From Actinomycetota bacterium (GTDB lineage Bacteria; Actinomycetota; Acidimicrobiia; Acidimicrobiales; CAIXPF01), in NCBI GenBank assembly GCA_016870475.1, contig VGBO01000007.1, positions 1 through 62,683 of the forward strand: a stretch of DNA of 62,683 nt. The letters run 5' to 3'. Numbering within the stretch: position 1 is the stretch's first letter; the number at the start of each line of letters is the position of its first letter. Shown here piece by piece: positions 32,911 to 43,440 of this stretch. The position numbers and the translations under genes were made by a program. The notes under the pieces are model-generated. The model did not search any database. It was not told the DNA's origin and worked only from the letters and a program-made list of their open reading frames with translations.

Positions 32911-33507
32911 ATGGCACCGACCAAGGCGAACACCGTGCTCGACCCGACGATCTTCGGGATCGAGCCCCACGTGCCGGTGATGCACCAGGTGGTGACCGCG
33001 CAGCTCGCGGCACGCCGAGCCGGCACGCAGTCGACCAAGACCCGGAGCGAGGTCTCCGGTGGCGGCGCGAAGCCGTGGAAGCAGAAGGGCACCGGCCGTG
33101 CCCGTGCGGGCTCGATCCGTGCGCCGCACTGGCGTGGCGGCGGCGTCGCGCTCGGCCCGAAGCCGCGTTCCTACGAGCAGCGGACCCCGAAGAAGATGAT
33201 CCGGCTCGCCCTCCGTTCGGCGCTCTCCGACCGGGCCACCGAGGGTCGGGTCGTGGTCGTGGACCAGTGGGGCTGGGACGGTCCGTCGACCAAGGCCGCA
33301 CGTGCGGCGCTCGGTTCGCTCGGGATCGACGGACGTGCGCTCGTCGTGCTGCGGCGCGAGGACGAGGCGATCTGGAAGAGCTTCCGCAACCTCGGCGACG
33401 TGCAGGTCATCGACGTCCGTGAGCTGAACACCTACGACGTGCTCGTCAACGACTGGATCGTGTTCACGTCCGCGACGCTGCCGACGAACCAGGAGGCCCA
33501 GTCGTGA
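32911..33507 (+). CDS. rplD: 50S ribosomal protein L4
   Basis: A 198-residue L4, somewhat short but within range. The exit-tunnel loop is [21 protein letters not shown]-like near residues 46-66, followed by [11 protein letters not shown]. In several bacteria L4 is the autogenous repressor of this operon. Its TGA overlaps the GTG of rplW. Confidence 0.97.
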   Translation: MAPTKANTVLDPTIFGIEPHVPVMHQVVTAQLAARRAGTQSTKTRSEVSGGGAKPWKQKGTGRARAGSIRAPHWRGGGVALGPKPRSYEQRTPKKMIRLALRSALSDRATEGRVVVVDQWGWDGPSTKAARAALGSLGIDGRALVVLRREDEAIWKSFRNLGDVQVIDVRELNTYDVLVNDWIVFTSATLPTNQEAQS

Positions 33508-33794
33508 AGGACCCCCGGGACATCATCATCAAGCCGGTGGTGTCGGAGAAGAGCTACGGCCTCTTCGATGCCGGCGTCTACACGTTCGTCGTTCACCCCG
33601 ACGCGTCGAAGCCGGAGATCCGTGACGCGATCGAGGCGATCTTCGACGTCAAGGTCCGGAAGGTGAACACGCTGAACCGTTCGGGCAAGCGCAAGCGGAA
33701 CCGCCGGACCGGCGTGTTCGGCAAGCGCGCCGACACCAAGCGCGCCATCGTCAGCCTGGCCGAGGGCCAGACGATCGAATTCCTCGAGGTGTAG
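33504..33794 (+). CDS. rplW: 50S ribosomal protein L23
   Basis: A 96-residue protein at the exit of the peptide tunnel, docking site of trigger factor and SRP. It reads [20 protein letters not shown] from a GTG that overlaps the rplD stop by 4 bases. Standard length and order. Confidence 0.97.
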   Translation: MKDPRDIIIKPVVSEKSYGLFDAGVYTFVVHPDASKPEIRDAIEAIFDVKVRKVNTLNRSGKRKRNRRTGVFGKRADTKRAIVSLAEGQTIEFLEV

Positions 33795-33801
33795 GTCGAT
33801 C

Positions 33802-34638
33802 ATGGCCATCCGCAAGCGCAAGCCCACGAGCCCCGGACGTCGGTTCCAGACGTCCTCGGACTTCTCCGAGATCACGAAGGACCGCCCCGAGCGGACCCTC
33901 ATCGCCAAGCAGTCCGGCTCCGGTGGTCGGAACAACTACGGCCGCAAGACCGCCCGGCACCGTGGCGGCGGTCACAAGCGTCGGTACCGCATCGTCGACT
34001 TCCGACGGAACAAGGACGGCGTTCCCGCGAAGGTCGCAGCGATCGAGTACGACCCGAACCGCAACTGCCGGATCGCCCTGCTGCACTACCTCGACGGCGA
34101 GAAGCGGTACATCCTCGCGGCGAACGGTCTGCGCGTCGGCGACCTGGTGTCGTCGGGGCCGGCGGCGGAGATCCGTCCCGGCAACGCCCTGCCGCTGCGG
34201 AACATCCCCGTCGGTACGGTCGTGCACAACGTCGAGTTCCGGCCCGGGGCGGGTGGCAAGCTCGCCCGCGGTGCCGGGACGAGCGTGCAGCTCATCGCCA
34301 AGGAAGGCGATTACGCGGCGCTACGCCTGCCCTCTTCCGAGATGCGCCGCGTCTCCATCGAGTGCAAGGCGACCGTCGGTGAGGTCGGCAACGCCGAGGC
34401 CGACCTGGTCAAGATCGGCAAGGCGGGCCGCAACCGGTGGAAGGGCGTCCGCCCCCAGACCCGTGGTGTCGCCATGAACCCCGTCGACCACCCGCTCGGT
34501 GGTGGAGAGGGCAAGACCTCGGGTGGTCGCCACCCGGTGTCCCCCTGGGGCAAGCCGGAAACCCGTACCCGTAATTCGAACAAGCCCAGCCAGAAGCTGA
34601 TCATCCGTCGACGCCGCGGACGCGGCGGGCGTCGGTGA
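33802..34638 (+). CDS. rplB: 50S ribosomal protein L2
   Basis: A 278-residue protein needed for subunit joining and peptidyl transfer. It includes [20 protein letters not shown] and the C-terminal [20 protein letters not shown] with the essential histidine. Seven bases separate it from rplW. Confidence 0.98.
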   Translation: MAIRKRKPTSPGRRFQTSSDFSEITKDRPERTLIAKQSGSGGRNNYGRKTARHRGGGHKRRYRIVDFRRNKDGVPAKVAAIEYDPNRNCRIALLHYLDGEKRYILAANGLRVGDLVSSGPAAEIRPGNALPLRNIPVGTVVHNVEFRPGAGGKLARGAGTSVQLIAKEGDYAALRLPSSEMRRVSIECKATVGEVGNAEADLVKIGKAGRNRWKGVRPQTRGVAMNPVDHPLGGGEGKTSGGRHPVSPWGKPETRTRNSNKPSQKLIIRRRRGRGGRR

Positions 34639-34651
34639 GAGGTAGCGAGTC

Positions 34652-34933
34652 ATGCCGCGCAGTCTGAAGAAGGGTCCGTTCATCGACGACCACCTGCTCC
34701 GCAAGGTGGACGACCTGAACTCCCGCAACGAGAAGCGAGTGATCAAGACCTGGTCACGTCGCTCGACGATCATCCCGGAGATGATCGGCCACACGCTTGC
34801 CGTCCACGACGGCCGCAAGCACGTGCCGGTCTACGTCACCGAGGCCATGGTCGGTCACAAGGTCGGCGAGTTCGCGCCGACCCGGACCTTCCGTTTCCAC
34901 GCCGGCCAGGAGAAGAAGGCAGGTCGACGCTGA
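34652..34933 (+). CDS. rpsS: 30S ribosomal protein S19
   Basis: A 93-residue protein of the small-subunit head. It begins [20 protein letters not shown] and has [19 protein letters not shown]-type core. GAGAGGTAG lies before the ATG. Its TGA overlaps the ATG of rplV by one base. Confidence 0.98.
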   Translation: MPRSLKKGPFIDDHLLRKVDDLNSRNEKRVIKTWSRRSTIIPEMIGHTLAVHDGRKHVPVYVTEAMVGHKVGEFAPTRTFRFHAGQEKKAGRR

Positions 34934-35526
34934 TGGCCTTCGGAGTCAAGACCAACGAGCGTCCGGGAACGCGCTGTGTCGTGCGCAACGTGCGCATGTC
35001 GGCGTGGAAGGCCCGGGTCGTGTTGGACCTGGTCCGCAACAAGCCGGTCCGTGAGGCGGCGGAGATCCTCGCCTTCACCGAACGTGGCGCCGCCGACGTC
35101 GTGGCGAAGGCGCTGACCTCGGCGGTAGCGAACGCGGTCGTGAACGACGGCCAGCAGGCCGACGAGCTCTACGTGTCGGCGTGCTTCGCCGACGAGGGCC
35201 CGACGATGAAGCGCTGGCGGCCTCGTGCGCGTGGTCGTGCGACCCGTATCCGCAAGCGCACCTGCCACATCACCCTGATCGTGAGCCGGTACGACGATGC
35301 GGAGCTGGCGCGTCGCCGAGCGTCCGCAGCAGCGCGTGGCGCCGCCCGCCCGGTCCGTTCCGCGGCAGAGGCCCGTCGCCGCCGCGTCGAGGCGAGCCGG
35401 AGCGAGGCCCCCGTCGTCGAGGCGGAGGTCATCGAGGAGACGGTGATCGAGGAGGCGGCGGTCGAGGAGACCACCGTCGAGGAGACCGAGACCGACGCCG
35501 CCGAGACCGAGGAAGAGGCGAAGTAA
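34933..35526 (+). CDS. rplV: 50S ribosomal protein L22 with long acidic C-terminal tail
   Basis: L22 lines the exit tunnel. The first ~120 residues are a normal L22, with [20 protein letters not shown] and the tunnel loop ending [20 protein letters not shown]. After that come about 75 extra residues: an Ala/Arg-rich link, then a tail made mostly of Glu, Val and Thr ([19 protein letters not shown]). The total of 197 residues is far above the usual 110-130. Such tails occur in some actinobacteria, but their job is unknown. Start and stop overlap neighbours by one base. Confidence 0.96.
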   Translation: MAFGVKTNERPGTRCVVRNVRMSAWKARVVLDLVRNKPVREAAEILAFTERGAADVVAKALTSAVANAVVNDGQQADELYVSACFADEGPTMKRWRPRARGRATRIRKRTCHITLIVSRYDDAELARRRASAAARGAARPVRSAAEARRRRVEASRSEAPVVEAEVIEETVIEEAAVEETTVEETETDAAETEEEAK

Positions 35527-36458
35527 TGGGCCAGAAGGTCAACCCGTACGGCTTCCGCCTCGGCATCACCACCGACTGGAAGTCCCGGTGGTTCGCCGAT
35601 CGCAAGCAGTACAGCGACTACCTCATCGAGGACTGGAAGATCCGCAACTACCTCATGACCCAGATGCCGCACGCGGCCATCTCCCGGGTCGAGGTCGAGC
35701 GGACGCGCGACAAGCTCCGCGTCGACGTGCACACGGCACGTCCCGGGATCGTCATCGGACGTCGTGGTGCCGAGGCCGATCGCCTCCGGGGCGGCCTCGC
35801 GAAGATCACCGGCAACCTCAAGGTCCAGCTCAACATCCAGGAGATCAAGCAGCCCGAGCTCGACGCGGCGCTGATCGCCCAGGGCGTCGCCGATCAGCTC
35901 GCCGGCCGCGTCGCCTTCCGTCGTGCGATGAAGCGGGCCGTGCAGAACGCACAGAAGGCCGGCGCACTCGGCATCCGGGTCCAGTGCTCGGGTCGCCTCG
36001 GCGGCGCCGAGATGAGCCGGACCGAGTGGTACCGCGAAGGTCGGGTCCCGCTGCACACGCTGCGAGCCGACATCGACTACGGGTTCCGTGAGGCCAAGAC
36101 GACCGCCGGGCGGATCGGCGTGAAGGTGTGGCTCTACAAGGGCGACGTCGTCCCCTACCGCACGACGGTCGAGGACAAGATCCGCCGCGAGGCGGCGATG
36201 GCCGCAGGCGAGACCTCCGGTGCCGGGCGTCCCCGGAGCGTGGTGTCCTCGGGCGCCGGCCGCAGCCGCCGACCCGAGCGTCCCGAGGCTGCGCCGGTCG
36301 CACCGGAGCAGGTCGACGAGGAGCTCGCCACCGCTGCGGCACCGCTCGTGAAGGAAGCGGACCCCGAGTTCGAACGCCTCCTCGCCGAGGAGGAGGAGAT
36401 CGAGCGCTCGACGCGTTCGTCGAGCGAGACGCCCCACTTCCGAATGGGGGATGACTGA
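35526..36458 (+). CDS. rpsC: 30S ribosomal protein S3 with extended C-terminus
   Basis: A 310-residue S3 that forms part of the mRNA entry channel. The KH domain carries [20 protein letters not shown] and the second domain [19 protein letters not shown]. The usual protein ends near residue 220; here about 90 more residues follow, first rich in Ala, Arg and Pro, then acidic with [23 protein letters not shown] 35526 overlaps the rplV stop; the frame is open further upstream only as a shadow of rplV. Confidence 0.96.
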   Translation: MGQKVNPYGFRLGITTDWKSRWFADRKQYSDYLIEDWKIRNYLMTQMPHAAISRVEVERTRDKLRVDVHTARPGIVIGRRGAEADRLRGGLAKITGNLKVQLNIQEIKQPELDAALIAQGVADQLAGRVAFRRAMKRAVQNAQKAGALGIRVQCSGRLGGAEMSRTEWYREGRVPLHTLRADIDYGFREAKTTAGRIGVKVWLYKGDVVPYRTTVEDKIRREAAMAAGETSGAGRPRSVVSSGAGRSRRPERPEAAPVAPEQVDEELATAAAPLVKEADPEFERLLAEEEEIERSTRSSSETPHFRMGDD

Positions 36459-36460
36459 TC

Positions 36461-36877
36461 ATGTTGATGCCGAGGAAGGTTGCGCACCGCAAGCACCAGC
36501 GGGGACGTCTCAAGGGTGACGCCAAGGGCGGCACCGAGGTGACCTTCGGTGACTACGGGATCCAGGCGCTCGAGCCGGGTTGGCTGACGGCCCGCCAGAT
36601 CGAGGCCGCCCGTATCGCGATGACCCGACACATCCGTCGTGGCGGCAAGGTCTGGATCAACGTGTTCCCGGACAAGCCGATCACCGCGAAGCCCGCTGAG
36701 ACCCGCATGGGTTCCGGCAAGGGCAACCCGGAGAAGTGGGTGGCCGTGGTGAAGCCCGGACGGATCCTGTTCGAGCTCCGCTACCCCGACGCCAAGATCG
36801 CCCGCGAGGCGATGGAGCGGGCGATCCAGAAGCTGCCGATCAAGGCGCGGTTCGTCGCCCGGGAGGAGCAGTTCTGA
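36461..36877 (+). CDS. rplP: 50S ribosomal protein L16
   Basis: A 138-residue protein that helps position A-site tRNA. It begins [20 protein letters not shown] and contains [19 protein letters not shown]. It starts 2 bases after rpsC and its TGA overlaps rpmC by one base. Confidence 0.98.
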   Translation: MLMPRKVAHRKHQRGRLKGDAKGGTEVTFGDYGIQALEPGWLTARQIEAARIAMTRHIRRGGKVWINVFPDKPITAKPAETRMGSGKGNPEKWVAVVKPGRILFELRYPDAKIAREAMERAIQKLPIKARFVAREEQF

Positions 36878-37101
36878 TGGCTCGCAAGGAGAACCTCGCC
36901 GAGCTCGACGACCGAACGATCGTCAGCCGGCTCGCCGACACCAAGGCGGAGCTGTTCAACCTCCGCTTCCAGCACGCCACCGGGCAGCTGACGGACTACA
37001 AGCGCATCCGTCGGCTGCGCAAGGAGGTGGCGCGGCTGTTGACCGCACACCGTGCCCTCGAGATCAAGGCCGCCGAGGCCCTCGCCGCCGGAGGCAAGTG
37101 A
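36877..37101 (+). CDS. rpmC: 50S ribosomal protein L29
   Basis: A 74-residue protein near the tunnel exit, with ELDDRTIVSRLADTKAELFN and FQHATGQLTDYKRIRRLRKE. The ATG overlaps the rplP stop and its own TGA overlaps rpsQ by one base, so translation runs through. Confidence 0.97.
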   Translation: MARKENLAELDDRTIVSRLADTKAELFNLRFQHATGQLTDYKRIRRLRKEVARLLTAHRALEIKAAEALAAGGK

Positions 37102-37382
37102 TGGCCGAGACAATCGCAACGGCCGAGACCCGGCCGAACAACCGGAAGATCCGGGACGGGATCGTCGTGTCCAACAAGATGGACCAGACCGCTGTCGTCG
37201 CCGTGGTCAGCCGCGTGCGACACCCCCGATACAACAAGACCGTCCAGCGCACCGCGAAGCTCTTCGTCGACGATCCGTCGAACGACCTGAACATCGGTGA
37301 CCGGGTGCGGGTCCAGGAGACCCGTCCGCTGTCGAAGCTGAAGCGCTGGCGGGTCGTCGAGGTCCTGGAGCGTGCCCGATGA
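37101..37382 (+). CDS. rpsQ: 30S ribosomal protein S17
   Basis: A 93-residue primary rRNA-binding protein. An N-terminal extension of about 12 residues precedes [20 protein letters not shown]; later [18 protein letters not shown] and [16 protein letters not shown] mark the family. ATG 37101 is preferred over GTG 37098. The stop overlaps rplN by 4 bases. Confidence 0.97.
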   Translation: MAETIATAETRPNNRKIRDGIVVSNKMDQTAVVAVVSRVRHPRYNKTVQRTAKLFVDDPSNDLNIGDRVRVQETRPLSKLKRWRVVEVLERAR

Positions 37383-37747
37383 TCCAGCAGGAATCCCGTC
37401 TCAAGGTCGCCGACAACAGCGGCGCCCGTGAGGTGCTCTGCATCCGCGTCCTCGGCGGTACGAAGCGTCGCTATGCGTCGATCGGCGACGTGTTCGTCGC
37501 GACCGTCAAGGATGCGATCCCGGGCGCCGCGGTCAAGCGGGGCGACGTCGTGAAGTGTGTCGTCGTCCGTACCAAGAAGGAACGGCGTCGCGCCGATGGC
37601 AGCTACATCCGCTTCGACGAGAACGCCGCCGTGTTGATCAACGACCAGATGCAGCCGCGAGGCACCCGCATCTTCGGTCCGGTCGGTCGCGAACTGCGCG
37701 ACAAGAAGTTCATGCGCATCGTCTCGCTCGCTCCGGAGGTGCTGTGA
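37379..37747 (+). CDS. rplN: 50S ribosomal protein L14
   Basis: A 122-residue protein at the subunit interface with the exact family length. It begins [20 protein letters not shown] and ends [15 protein letters not shown] overlap with rpsQ and one-base overlap with rplX indicate coupled translation. Confidence 0.98.
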   Translation: MIQQESRLKVADNSGAREVLCIRVLGGTKRRYASIGDVFVATVKDAIPGAAVKRGDVVKCVVVRTKKERRRADGSYIRFDENAAVLINDQMQPRGTRIFGPVGRELRDKKFMRIVSLAPEVL

Positions 37748-38067
37748 TGGCTGGTCTCCGCATCCGCAAGGGTGACCGGGTCCGCGTGCTGACCGGCAAG
37801 GACCGGGGCCGTGAGGGCGTCGTGTCGAGAGTGCTGCCCCGTGAGGGCAAGGTCATCGTCGACGGGATCAACGTCGCACGGAAGCACGTGGCCGCCAACC
37901 CCTCGAAGAACGAGCCGGGCGGGGTCATCGACAAGGACATGCCGATGGACGTCTCGAACGTCGCCGTGATCAGCCCGAAGGACGGCAAGCCGACCCGCGT
38001 CGGTTTCCGGGTCGGGCCCGACGGCACCAAGGTCCGCATCTGCAAGCGCACGGGGGACGACCTCTGA
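37747..38067 (+). CDS. rplX: 50S ribosomal protein L24
   Basis: A 106-residue assembly initiator protein with a KOW motif, [20 protein letters not shown], and [23 protein letters not shown] 37747 overlaps the rplN stop; a longer frame to 37555 is a shadow of rplN. Confidence 0.97.
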   Translation: MAGLRIRKGDRVRVLTGKDRGREGVVSRVLPREGKVIVDGINVARKHVAANPSKNEPGGVIDKDMPMDVSNVAVISPKDGKPTRVGFRVGPDGTKVRICKRTGDDL

Positions 38068-38627
38068 TGTCGACGATCGAGAGTGCACCGCGGCTCAAGC
38101 GCCAGTTCAACGACGAGATCCGGGCGAAGCTCCAGACCGAGCTCGGCCTGCCGAACATCATGATGGTCCCTCGTCTCGAGAAGATCGTCGTGAACGTCGG
38201 TGTCGGCGCGGCGCTCGCACAGCCCAAGCTGCTCGACGGCGCGGTCGCCGATCTGACGGCCATCACCGGCCAGAAGCCGGTCATCGCGAAGGCCAAGAAG
38301 TCGATCGCCGGCTTCAAGCTGCGTCAGGGCAACGCCATCGGCGCTCGCGTCACGCTGCGGGGTGACCGGATGTGGGAGTTCCTCGACCGGCTCATCAGCC
38401 TGTCGATCCCCCGAATCCGTGACTTCCGCGGCCTCAACCCCCGTGCCTTCGACGGCACCGGGAACTACACGTTCGGGGTCACCGAACAGCTGATCTTCCC
38501 GGAGATCGACTACGACAAGGTCGACGTTCCCCGGGGCATGAACATCACCATCGTGACGACCGCTCGCACCGATGCCGAGGGCAAGGCCCTGCTCGATGCG
38601 TTCAACTTCCCCTTCAGGAGGGACTGA
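38067..38627 (+). CDS. rplE: 50S ribosomal protein L5
   Basis: A 186-residue 5S rRNA-binding protein. It has [20 protein letters not shown] and [19 protein letters not shown]. One-base overlap with rplX, then 2 bases to rpsN. Confidence 0.98.
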   Translation: MSTIESAPRLKRQFNDEIRAKLQTELGLPNIMMVPRLEKIVVNVGVGAALAQPKLLDGAVADLTAITGQKPVIAKAKKSIAGFKLRQGNAIGARVTLRGDRMWEFLDRLISLSIPRIRDFRGLNPRAFDGTGNYTFGVTEQLIFPEIDYDKVDVPRGMNITIVTTARTDAEGKALLDAFNFPFRRD

Positions 38628-38629
38628 GC

Positions 38630-38815
38630 GTGGCCAAGAAGGCGCTCATCGAGAAGCAGCAGCGGACGCCCAAGTTCAAGGTCCGTGGGTACACCCGTTG
38701 CAAGCGCTGCGGTCGTCCCCGGGCGGTGTTCCGGCGTTTCATGCTCTGCCGTGTCTGCCTGCGGGAGCTCGCCCATGCCGGCGAGATCCCCGGCGTGACC
38801 AAGGCCAGTTGGTGA
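38630..38815 (+). CDS. rpsN: 30S ribosomal protein S14, zinc-binding type
   Basis: A 61-residue S14 of the short type Z. Two CxxC pairs, in [12 protein letters not shown] and [10 protein letters not shown], bind one zinc ion. The long zinc-free paralogue is not in this window. GTG 38630 starts it 2 bases after rplE. Confidence 0.97.
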   Translation: MAKKALIEKQQRTPKFKVRGYTRCKRCGRPRAVFRRFMLCRVCLRELAHAGEIPGVTKASW

Positions 38816-38831
38816 AGGAGGTTCGTTCGAG

Positions 38832-39233
38832 ATGATGACCGACCCCATCGCCGACATGCTCACCCGGCTGCGCAACGCCAACGTGGCGATGCACGACGAG
38901 GTAGCCATGCCGTCGTCGAAGCTGAAGGAGTCGCTCGCAGCGCTGCTCGAGCGCGAGGGCTACATCGCCGGCCACACCGTGGCCCCTGCGTCGAAGGGTC
39001 CGGGCACCGTCCTGACCGTTCGGCTCAAGTACTCGCCGGAGCGTGCTCGCACGATCTCCGGCATCCGCCGGGTCTCCAAGCCCGGGCTGCGCGTCTACTC
39101 CAAGGCAGAGGACGTGCCCCGTGTACTCGGTGGCCTCGGTGTCGCCGTCCTGTCCACCAACCAGGGGCTCATGACCGACCGCGAGGCGCGCAAGCGTCGC
39201 GTGGGCGGCGAGATCCTCTGCTACGTCTGGTAG
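38832..39233 (+). CDS. rpsH: 30S ribosomal protein S8
   Basis: A 133-residue protein that binds helix 21 of 16S rRNA; in other bacteria it represses the spc operon. It begins [20 protein letters not shown] and ends [19 protein letters not shown] at 38815-38822 is 9 bases before the first of two adjacent ATG codons, which favours 38832. Confidence 0.98.
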   Translation: MMTDPIADMLTRLRNANVAMHDEVAMPSSKLKESLAALLEREGYIAGHTVAPASKGPGTVLTVRLKYSPERARTISGIRRVSKPGLRVYSKAEDVPRVLGGLGVAVLSTNQGLMTDREARKRRVGGEILCYVW

Positions 39234-39241
39234 GAGCGACG

Positions 39242-39781
39242 ATGTCCCGCATCGGTAAGGCACCGATCCCCGTGCCGTCGAACGTGCAGGTCGCGGTCGA
39301 CGGAGGCACGGTCACCGTCAAGGGTCCGAAGGGCGAGCTCTCCCACGAGCTCCCCGAGAAGATCTCCGTCCGTCAGGACGGCGACCAGTTGCTCGTCGAG
39401 CGCGTCGACGACGAACGCCGCTCGCGCTCACTGCACGGACTCACCCGGACCCTCGTCGGCAACATGGTCGTCGGCGTGTCGGAGGGGTTCCGCAAGGAAC
39501 TCGAGATCATCGGCGTCGGCTATCGCGCCACGGCGAAGGGTCCGGGGGAGCTCGAGCTCGCCCTCGGGTTCTCCCACCCCGTGAACGTCGATGCTCCGGC
39601 GGGCATCACCTTCGAGGTGCCGAGCGCGACGCGCATCGGCATCGTCGGAATCGACAAGCAGAAGGTCGGTCAGGTCGCCGCCGATATCCGGGCGATCCGC
39701 AAGCCCGAGCCGTACAAGGGCAAGGGCATCCGGTACGTCGACGAGCGTGTCATCCGCAAGGCCGGGAAGACCGGGAAGTAA
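39242..39781 (+). CDS. rplF: 50S ribosomal protein L6
   Basis: A 179-residue protein near the factor-binding site. It begins [20 protein letters not shown] and includes [20 protein letters not shown] at the C-terminus. GAGCGACG precedes the ATG. Standard length. Confidence 0.98.
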   Translation: MSRIGKAPIPVPSNVQVAVDGGTVTVKGPKGELSHELPEKISVRQDGDQLLVERVDDERRSRSLHGLTRTLVGNMVVGVSEGFRKELEIIGVGYRATAKGPGELELALGFSHPVNVDAPAGITFEVPSATRIGIVGIDKQKVGQVAADIRAIRKPEPYKGKGIRYVDERVIRKAGKTGK

Positions 39782-39792
39782 GGGCAGCCACG

Positions 39793-40158
39793 ATGAGCGA
39801 CGCAGCGAAGAAGAAGCGCGAAGGGCGCCTGCGCCGGCACCGCCGGATCCGCAAGAAGGTCACCGGAACGGCGGCGCGCCCGCGCCTCGCCGTGTACCGG
39901 TCGAACAAGCACATCCATGCACAGCTGATCGACGACGTCGCAGGGCGGACGGTCGCAGCGGCGTCGACACTCGACACCGGCCTCCGCGCCGGCTCGACGG
40001 GCAACGTCGACGCCGCCTCCAAGGTCGGCAGCCTTCTCGCCGAGCGGGCGCGTGCCGCCGGGGTGACCTCGGTCGTGTTCGACCGGGGCGGTTTCTCCTA
40101 CCACGGGCGGACCGCTGCCCTCGCCGATGCCGCCCGTGCGGGCGGACTGGAGTTCTGA
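39793..40158 (+). CDS. rplR: 50S ribosomal protein L18
   Basis: A 121-residue 5S rRNA-binding protein. It has [33 protein letters not shown] and [20 protein letters not shown]. It lies 11 bases after rplF and 5 before rpsE. Confidence 0.98.
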   Translation: MSDAAKKKREGRLRRHRRIRKKVTGTAARPRLAVYRSNKHIHAQLIDDVAGRTVAAASTLDTGLRAGSTGNVDAASKVGSLLAERARAAGVTSVVFDRGGFSYHGRTAALADAARAGGLEF

Positions 40159-40163
40159 ATCCG

Positions 40164-40718
40164 ATGGCCGCAGCAGACATGCAGCTCCGGGACAGCCGGG
40201 TCATCAACATCAACCGGGTCGCCAAGGTCGTCAAGGGTGGTCGGCGGTTCAGCTTCACCGCCCTCGTCGTCGTCGGTGACGGGAACGGTCGCGTCGGTCT
40301 CGGCTACGGGAAGGCGAAGGAAGTCCCCCTTGCCATCCAGAAGGGCACCGAGGAAGCGCGGAAGAACCTCTTCGAGGTCCCCCTCGCCGGTTCGACCGTC
40401 ATCCACCCCGTCATCGGGGAGACCGGCGCCGGACGGGTGCTGCTCAAGCCGGCGTCGCCCGGTACCGGTGTCATCGCCGGCGGCGCTGCCCGGATCATTC
40501 TCGAGGAGGCCGGGATCCACGACGTGCTCTGCAAGTCGCTCGGTTCCTCGAACCACATCAACGTCGCCCGCGCGACGATCGCTGCGCTCCGGGCGCTGAA
40601 GCGCCCCGACGAGATCGCCCGCCTGCGCGGCCTGCCGGCCGACACCTTCGTCCCGGCGGGACTGCTCAAGGCCTACAACGAGGGACGCCACGCTCGCGCG
40701 GCGTCCGCTGGGGAGTGA
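40164..40718 (+). CDS. rpsE: 30S ribosomal protein S5
   Basis: A 184-residue protein of the mRNA entry region. The rRNA-binding core is [20 protein letters not shown] with [13 protein letters not shown], and later [22 protein letters not shown] 40164 reads [20 protein letters not shown]. The longer upstream frame is a shadow of rplR. Confidence 0.97.
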   Translation: MAAADMQLRDSRVININRVAKVVKGGRRFSFTALVVVGDGNGRVGLGYGKAKEVPLAIQKGTEEARKNLFEVPLAGSTVIHPVIGETGAGRVLLKPASPGTGVIAGGAARIILEEAGIHDVLCKSLGSSNHINVARATIAALRALKRPDEIARLRGLPADTFVPAGLLKAYNEGRHARAASAGE

Positions 40719-40726
40719 GGATCGGT

Positions 40727-40906
40727 ATGGCGGACCTCAAGGTCACCCAGGTCCGGTCGGCGATCGGGGCGAAGCCGAAGCAGCGTGGGACGCTGCGGGC
40801 GCTCGGCCTGGGCCGTATCGGCAAGTCCAACACCCTGCCCGACCGGCCGGAGATCCGGGGCATGATCGCCCGGGTCCCGCACCTGGTCGCGGTCGAGGAG
40901 GCCTGA
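40727..40906 (+). CDS. rpmD: 50S ribosomal protein L30
   Basis: A 59-residue protein, ADLKVTQVRSAIGAKPKQRG followed by GLGRIGKSNTLPDRPEIRGM. ATG 40727 has AGG 8 bases before it; a GTG at 40715 that overlaps rpsE is less likely. Confidence 0.96.
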   Translation: MADLKVTQVRSAIGAKPKQRGTLRALGLGRIGKSNTLPDRPEIRGMIARVPHLVAVEEA

Positions 40907-40909
40907 GTC

Positions 40910-41398
40910 ATGAAGTTGCACGATCTCCAGCCCCCCGAGGGCTCGAACCGTCGTCGGAAGCGCGTCGGTCGCGGTATCGCCGGCAAGGGCGGCAAGACCG
41001 CCGGCCGTGGTACCAAGGGCCAGAAGGCCCGCCGTCAGATCCCGATCGGGTTCGAAGGCGGCCAGATGCCGTTGCAGCGGCGGATCCCGAAGCTGCGCGG
41101 CTTCACGAACCCCTTCCGGGTCGAGTATCAGGCGATCAATCTCGACGTCCTCTCCGACGCCGAACTCACCGACGTGACCCCCGAGGCGCTCCTCGCCAAG
41201 GGCCTCGTCGGCAAGGGTGCACTCGTCAAGGTGCTCGGTCGTGGGGAGCTGAACCGCTCGGTCAACGTCTCCGCCCATGCGTTCTCGCGCTCGGCGCGAG
41301 AGGCCATCGAGGCCCGCGGCGGTCGCGTCGAGATCCTGCCGTTGCCCTTCGGCAACGGCCGCCCGCCCGCCAAGGGCAACCAGCACACGAACCGCTGA
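40910..41398 (+). CDS. rplO: 50S ribosomal protein L15
   Basis: A 162-residue late-assembly protein. Its Gly/Arg-rich N-terminus has RKRVGRGIAGKGGKTAGRGT, then GFEGGQMPLQRRIPKLRGF. It lies 3 bases after rpmD and 49 before secY. Confidence 0.97.
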   Translation: MKLHDLQPPEGSNRRRKRVGRGIAGKGGKTAGRGTKGQKARRQIPIGFEGGQMPLQRRIPKLRGFTNPFRVEYQAINLDVLSDAELTDVTPEALLAKGLVGKGALVKVLGRGELNRSVNVSAHAFSRSAREAIEARGGRVEILPLPFGNGRPPAKGNQHTNR

Positions 41399-41447
41399 CG
41401 CTCTCGTCTCCCGACGAGCACGACGACACCGAAGGAGCCCCGACCAC

Positions 41448-42815
41448 GTGGCGACCGGTACCGGACGATCCTCCTCCACGGGCGGCCCCCGCCTCGGTGG
41501 GATGGCGAACATCTTCAAGGCGCGCGACCTGCGTCGGAAGCTCCTGTTCACCCTCGTGATCATCCTGCTCTACCGCTTCGGCGCGTTCGTCCCGGCCCCC
41601 GGGATCGACCTCAACGCCGTGCAGATCCTGAAGGACAACGCGGACCAGGGCGGGATTCTCGCGTTGCTCCAGCTGTTCTCCGGCGGAGCGCTCACGAACT
41701 TCGCGGTGTTCGCCCTCGGCATCATGCCGTACATCACATCGTCGATCATCCTGCAGATCCTCGGCGTCGTGATCCCCAAGCTCGAGGCCCTCCAGCAGCA
41801 GGGAGCCGTCGGCCAGCGGAAGATCAACCAGTACACGAGATACCTCACGATCGCCATCGCGGTCCTGCAATCGACCGGACTCGTGTTCCTGTTCAACAAC
41901 GGCGGCGGGAGCCTCACGGGCGAGGCGTCGAACAACCTCAACCTCGTTCCGAACTTCACCCCGTTCCGGGTGATGCTGATCGTGCTCACGATCACCGCCG
42001 GAACGGCGCTCATCATGTGGATGGGGGAGTTGATCAGCAACCGCGGCGTCGGCAACGGCATGTCGCTCATCATCTTCACCTCGATCGTCTCGAGCCTGCC
42101 GTCGCAGGGCGCGCTGATCCGGGCGCAGGGCGGCACGGTGGCGCTGCTCGTCGTGATCGTGATGTTCATCGCGCTCCTCGTGGCGATCGTCGCGATCGAG
42201 CAGGGGCAGCGGCGCATCCCGGTGCAGTTCGCCAAGCGGGTGGTGGGCCGCCGCATGTACGGCGGACAGTCGACGTACATCCCGCTGAAGGTGAACCAGT
42301 CCGGTGTGATCCCGGTGATCTTCGCGAGCTCCGTGCTCTACCTGCCGGTGCTGCTCACCAACCTCGTTCCGGCCACCGGCTGGGGTGACACGGTGCGGCG
42401 TCTCGTGCAGGACAACCTCGTGAACCACACGAGCATCTTCTACCTGGCGTTCTACGGGCTGCTGATCATCGGATTCGCCTACTTCTACACGGCCATCAGC
42501 TTCGATCCGGTGCAGCGGGCCGACGAGTTGCGGAAGCAGGGTGGTTTCGTGCCGGGCATCCGACCCGGACCCCAGACCGAGCGGCACCTCCAGCGGATCG
42601 TCTCGCGCATCACCCTGCCCGGGGCGCTGTTCATCGCCGGCATCGCGCTGCTCCCGCCGCTGTTCATCAACTACGTGCTCAGCGTCGACCTGTCGGGCCA
42701 GCAGCTTGCGTTCGGTGGCACGTCCGTCCTCATCGCCGTCGGCGTGGCCCTCGAGACGATGAAGCAGATCGACAGCCAGCTGATGATGCGCAACTACGAG
42801 GGGTTCCTCAAGTGA
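41448..42815 (+). CDS. secY: Preprotein translocase subunit SecY
   Basis: A 455-residue channel protein with ten transmembrane helices. Family segments include FGAFVPAPGIDLNAVQ, FALGIMPYITSSIILQIL and, near the end, GVALETMKQIDSQLMMRNYE. I use GTG 41448, which has GAAGGAG (41431-41437) 10 bases upstream; this gives an 18-residue Ser/Gly-rich N-terminus before MANIFKARDLRRKLLFT. ATG 41502 is an alternative. It works with SecE encoded at 12498. Confidence 0.96.
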   Translation: MATGTGRSSSTGGPRLGGMANIFKARDLRRKLLFTLVIILLYRFGAFVPAPGIDLNAVQILKDNADQGGILALLQLFSGGALTNFAVFALGIMPYITSSIILQILGVVIPKLEALQQQGAVGQRKINQYTRYLTIAIAVLQSTGLVFLFNNGGGSLTGEASNNLNLVPNFTPFRVMLIVLTITAGTALIMWMGELISNRGVGNGMSLIIFTSIVSSLPSQGALIRAQGGTVALLVVIVMFIALLVAIVAIEQGQRRIPVQFAKRVVGRRMYGGQSTYIPLKVNQSGVIPVIFASSVLYLPVLLTNLVPATGWGDTVRRLVQDNLVNHTSIFYLAFYGLLIIGFAYFYTAISFDPVQRADELRKQGGFVPGIRPGPQTERHLQRIVSRITLPGALFIAGIALLPPLFINYVLSVDLSGQQLAFGGTSVLIAVGVALETMKQIDSQLMMRNYEGFLK

Positions 42816-42843
42816 CCGTGCGACCCGATCGGAGCAGCCGCTG

Positions 42844-43410
42844 ATGACCAAGCCCGTCCGACTCGTCATCTTCGGCCGCCAGGGTGCGGGCAAGGGGACG
42901 CAGTGCGTCAAGCTCGTCGAGCACTACGGCGCCGTGCACATCTCCACCGGTGACATGCTCCGCGCTGCGGTCGAGGAGGGAACCGAGTTTGGCCGCAAGG
43001 CGAACGAGTTCATGTCGGCTGGCCAGCTCGTGCCCGACGAGGTGATCATCGGCGTGGTGCGCGACCGGCTCGCGCAGGAGGACGTGCGGGCGAAGGGCTT
43101 CCTCCTCGACGGCTTCCCGCGGACCGAGCCGCAGGCGCAGGCCCTCGCCGCGACGATCGGCGAGGACGGCTTCGACCTCGCCGTCAACATCGAGGTACCG
43201 CTCGACGTCGTGAAGGACCGCATCGCCGGTCGGAACCGGGGTGACGACGCGCCGGAGGCCGTCGAGCGACGACTCGCCGACTACGAGGCGAAGACGGTCC
43301 CGGCCGTCCGGTGGTTCTCCGGCATCGGCAAGCTCGTCGAGGTCGACGGTGTCGGTGCCGAGGACGAGGTGTTCGACCGAGTGCGGACGGTGATCGACAC
43401 CCATCTCTGA
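42844..43410 (+). CDS. adk: Adenylate kinase
   Basis: A 188-residue enzyme that interconverts ATP, ADP and AMP. The P-loop is IFGRQGAGKGTQCVKLVEHY, and the AMP-binding part is GFLLDGFPRTEPQAQAL. It is the short form: GRNRGDDAPEAVERRL connects straight on, without the long zinc or hydrogen-bonded LID. It follows secY by 28 bases, as usual, but the expected next genes map and infA are missing. Confidence 0.96.
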   Translation: MTKPVRLVIFGRQGAGKGTQCVKLVEHYGAVHISTGDMLRAAVEEGTEFGRKANEFMSAGQLVPDEVIIGVVRDRLAQEDVRAKGFLLDGFPRTEPQAQALAATIGEDGFDLAVNIEVPLDVVKDRIAGRNRGDDAPEAVERRLADYEAKTVPAVRWFSGIGKLVEVDGVGAEDEVFDRVRTVIDTHL

Positions 43411-43440
43411 CCTCCCGTCACCTGCGTCGGAGAAGACGAT

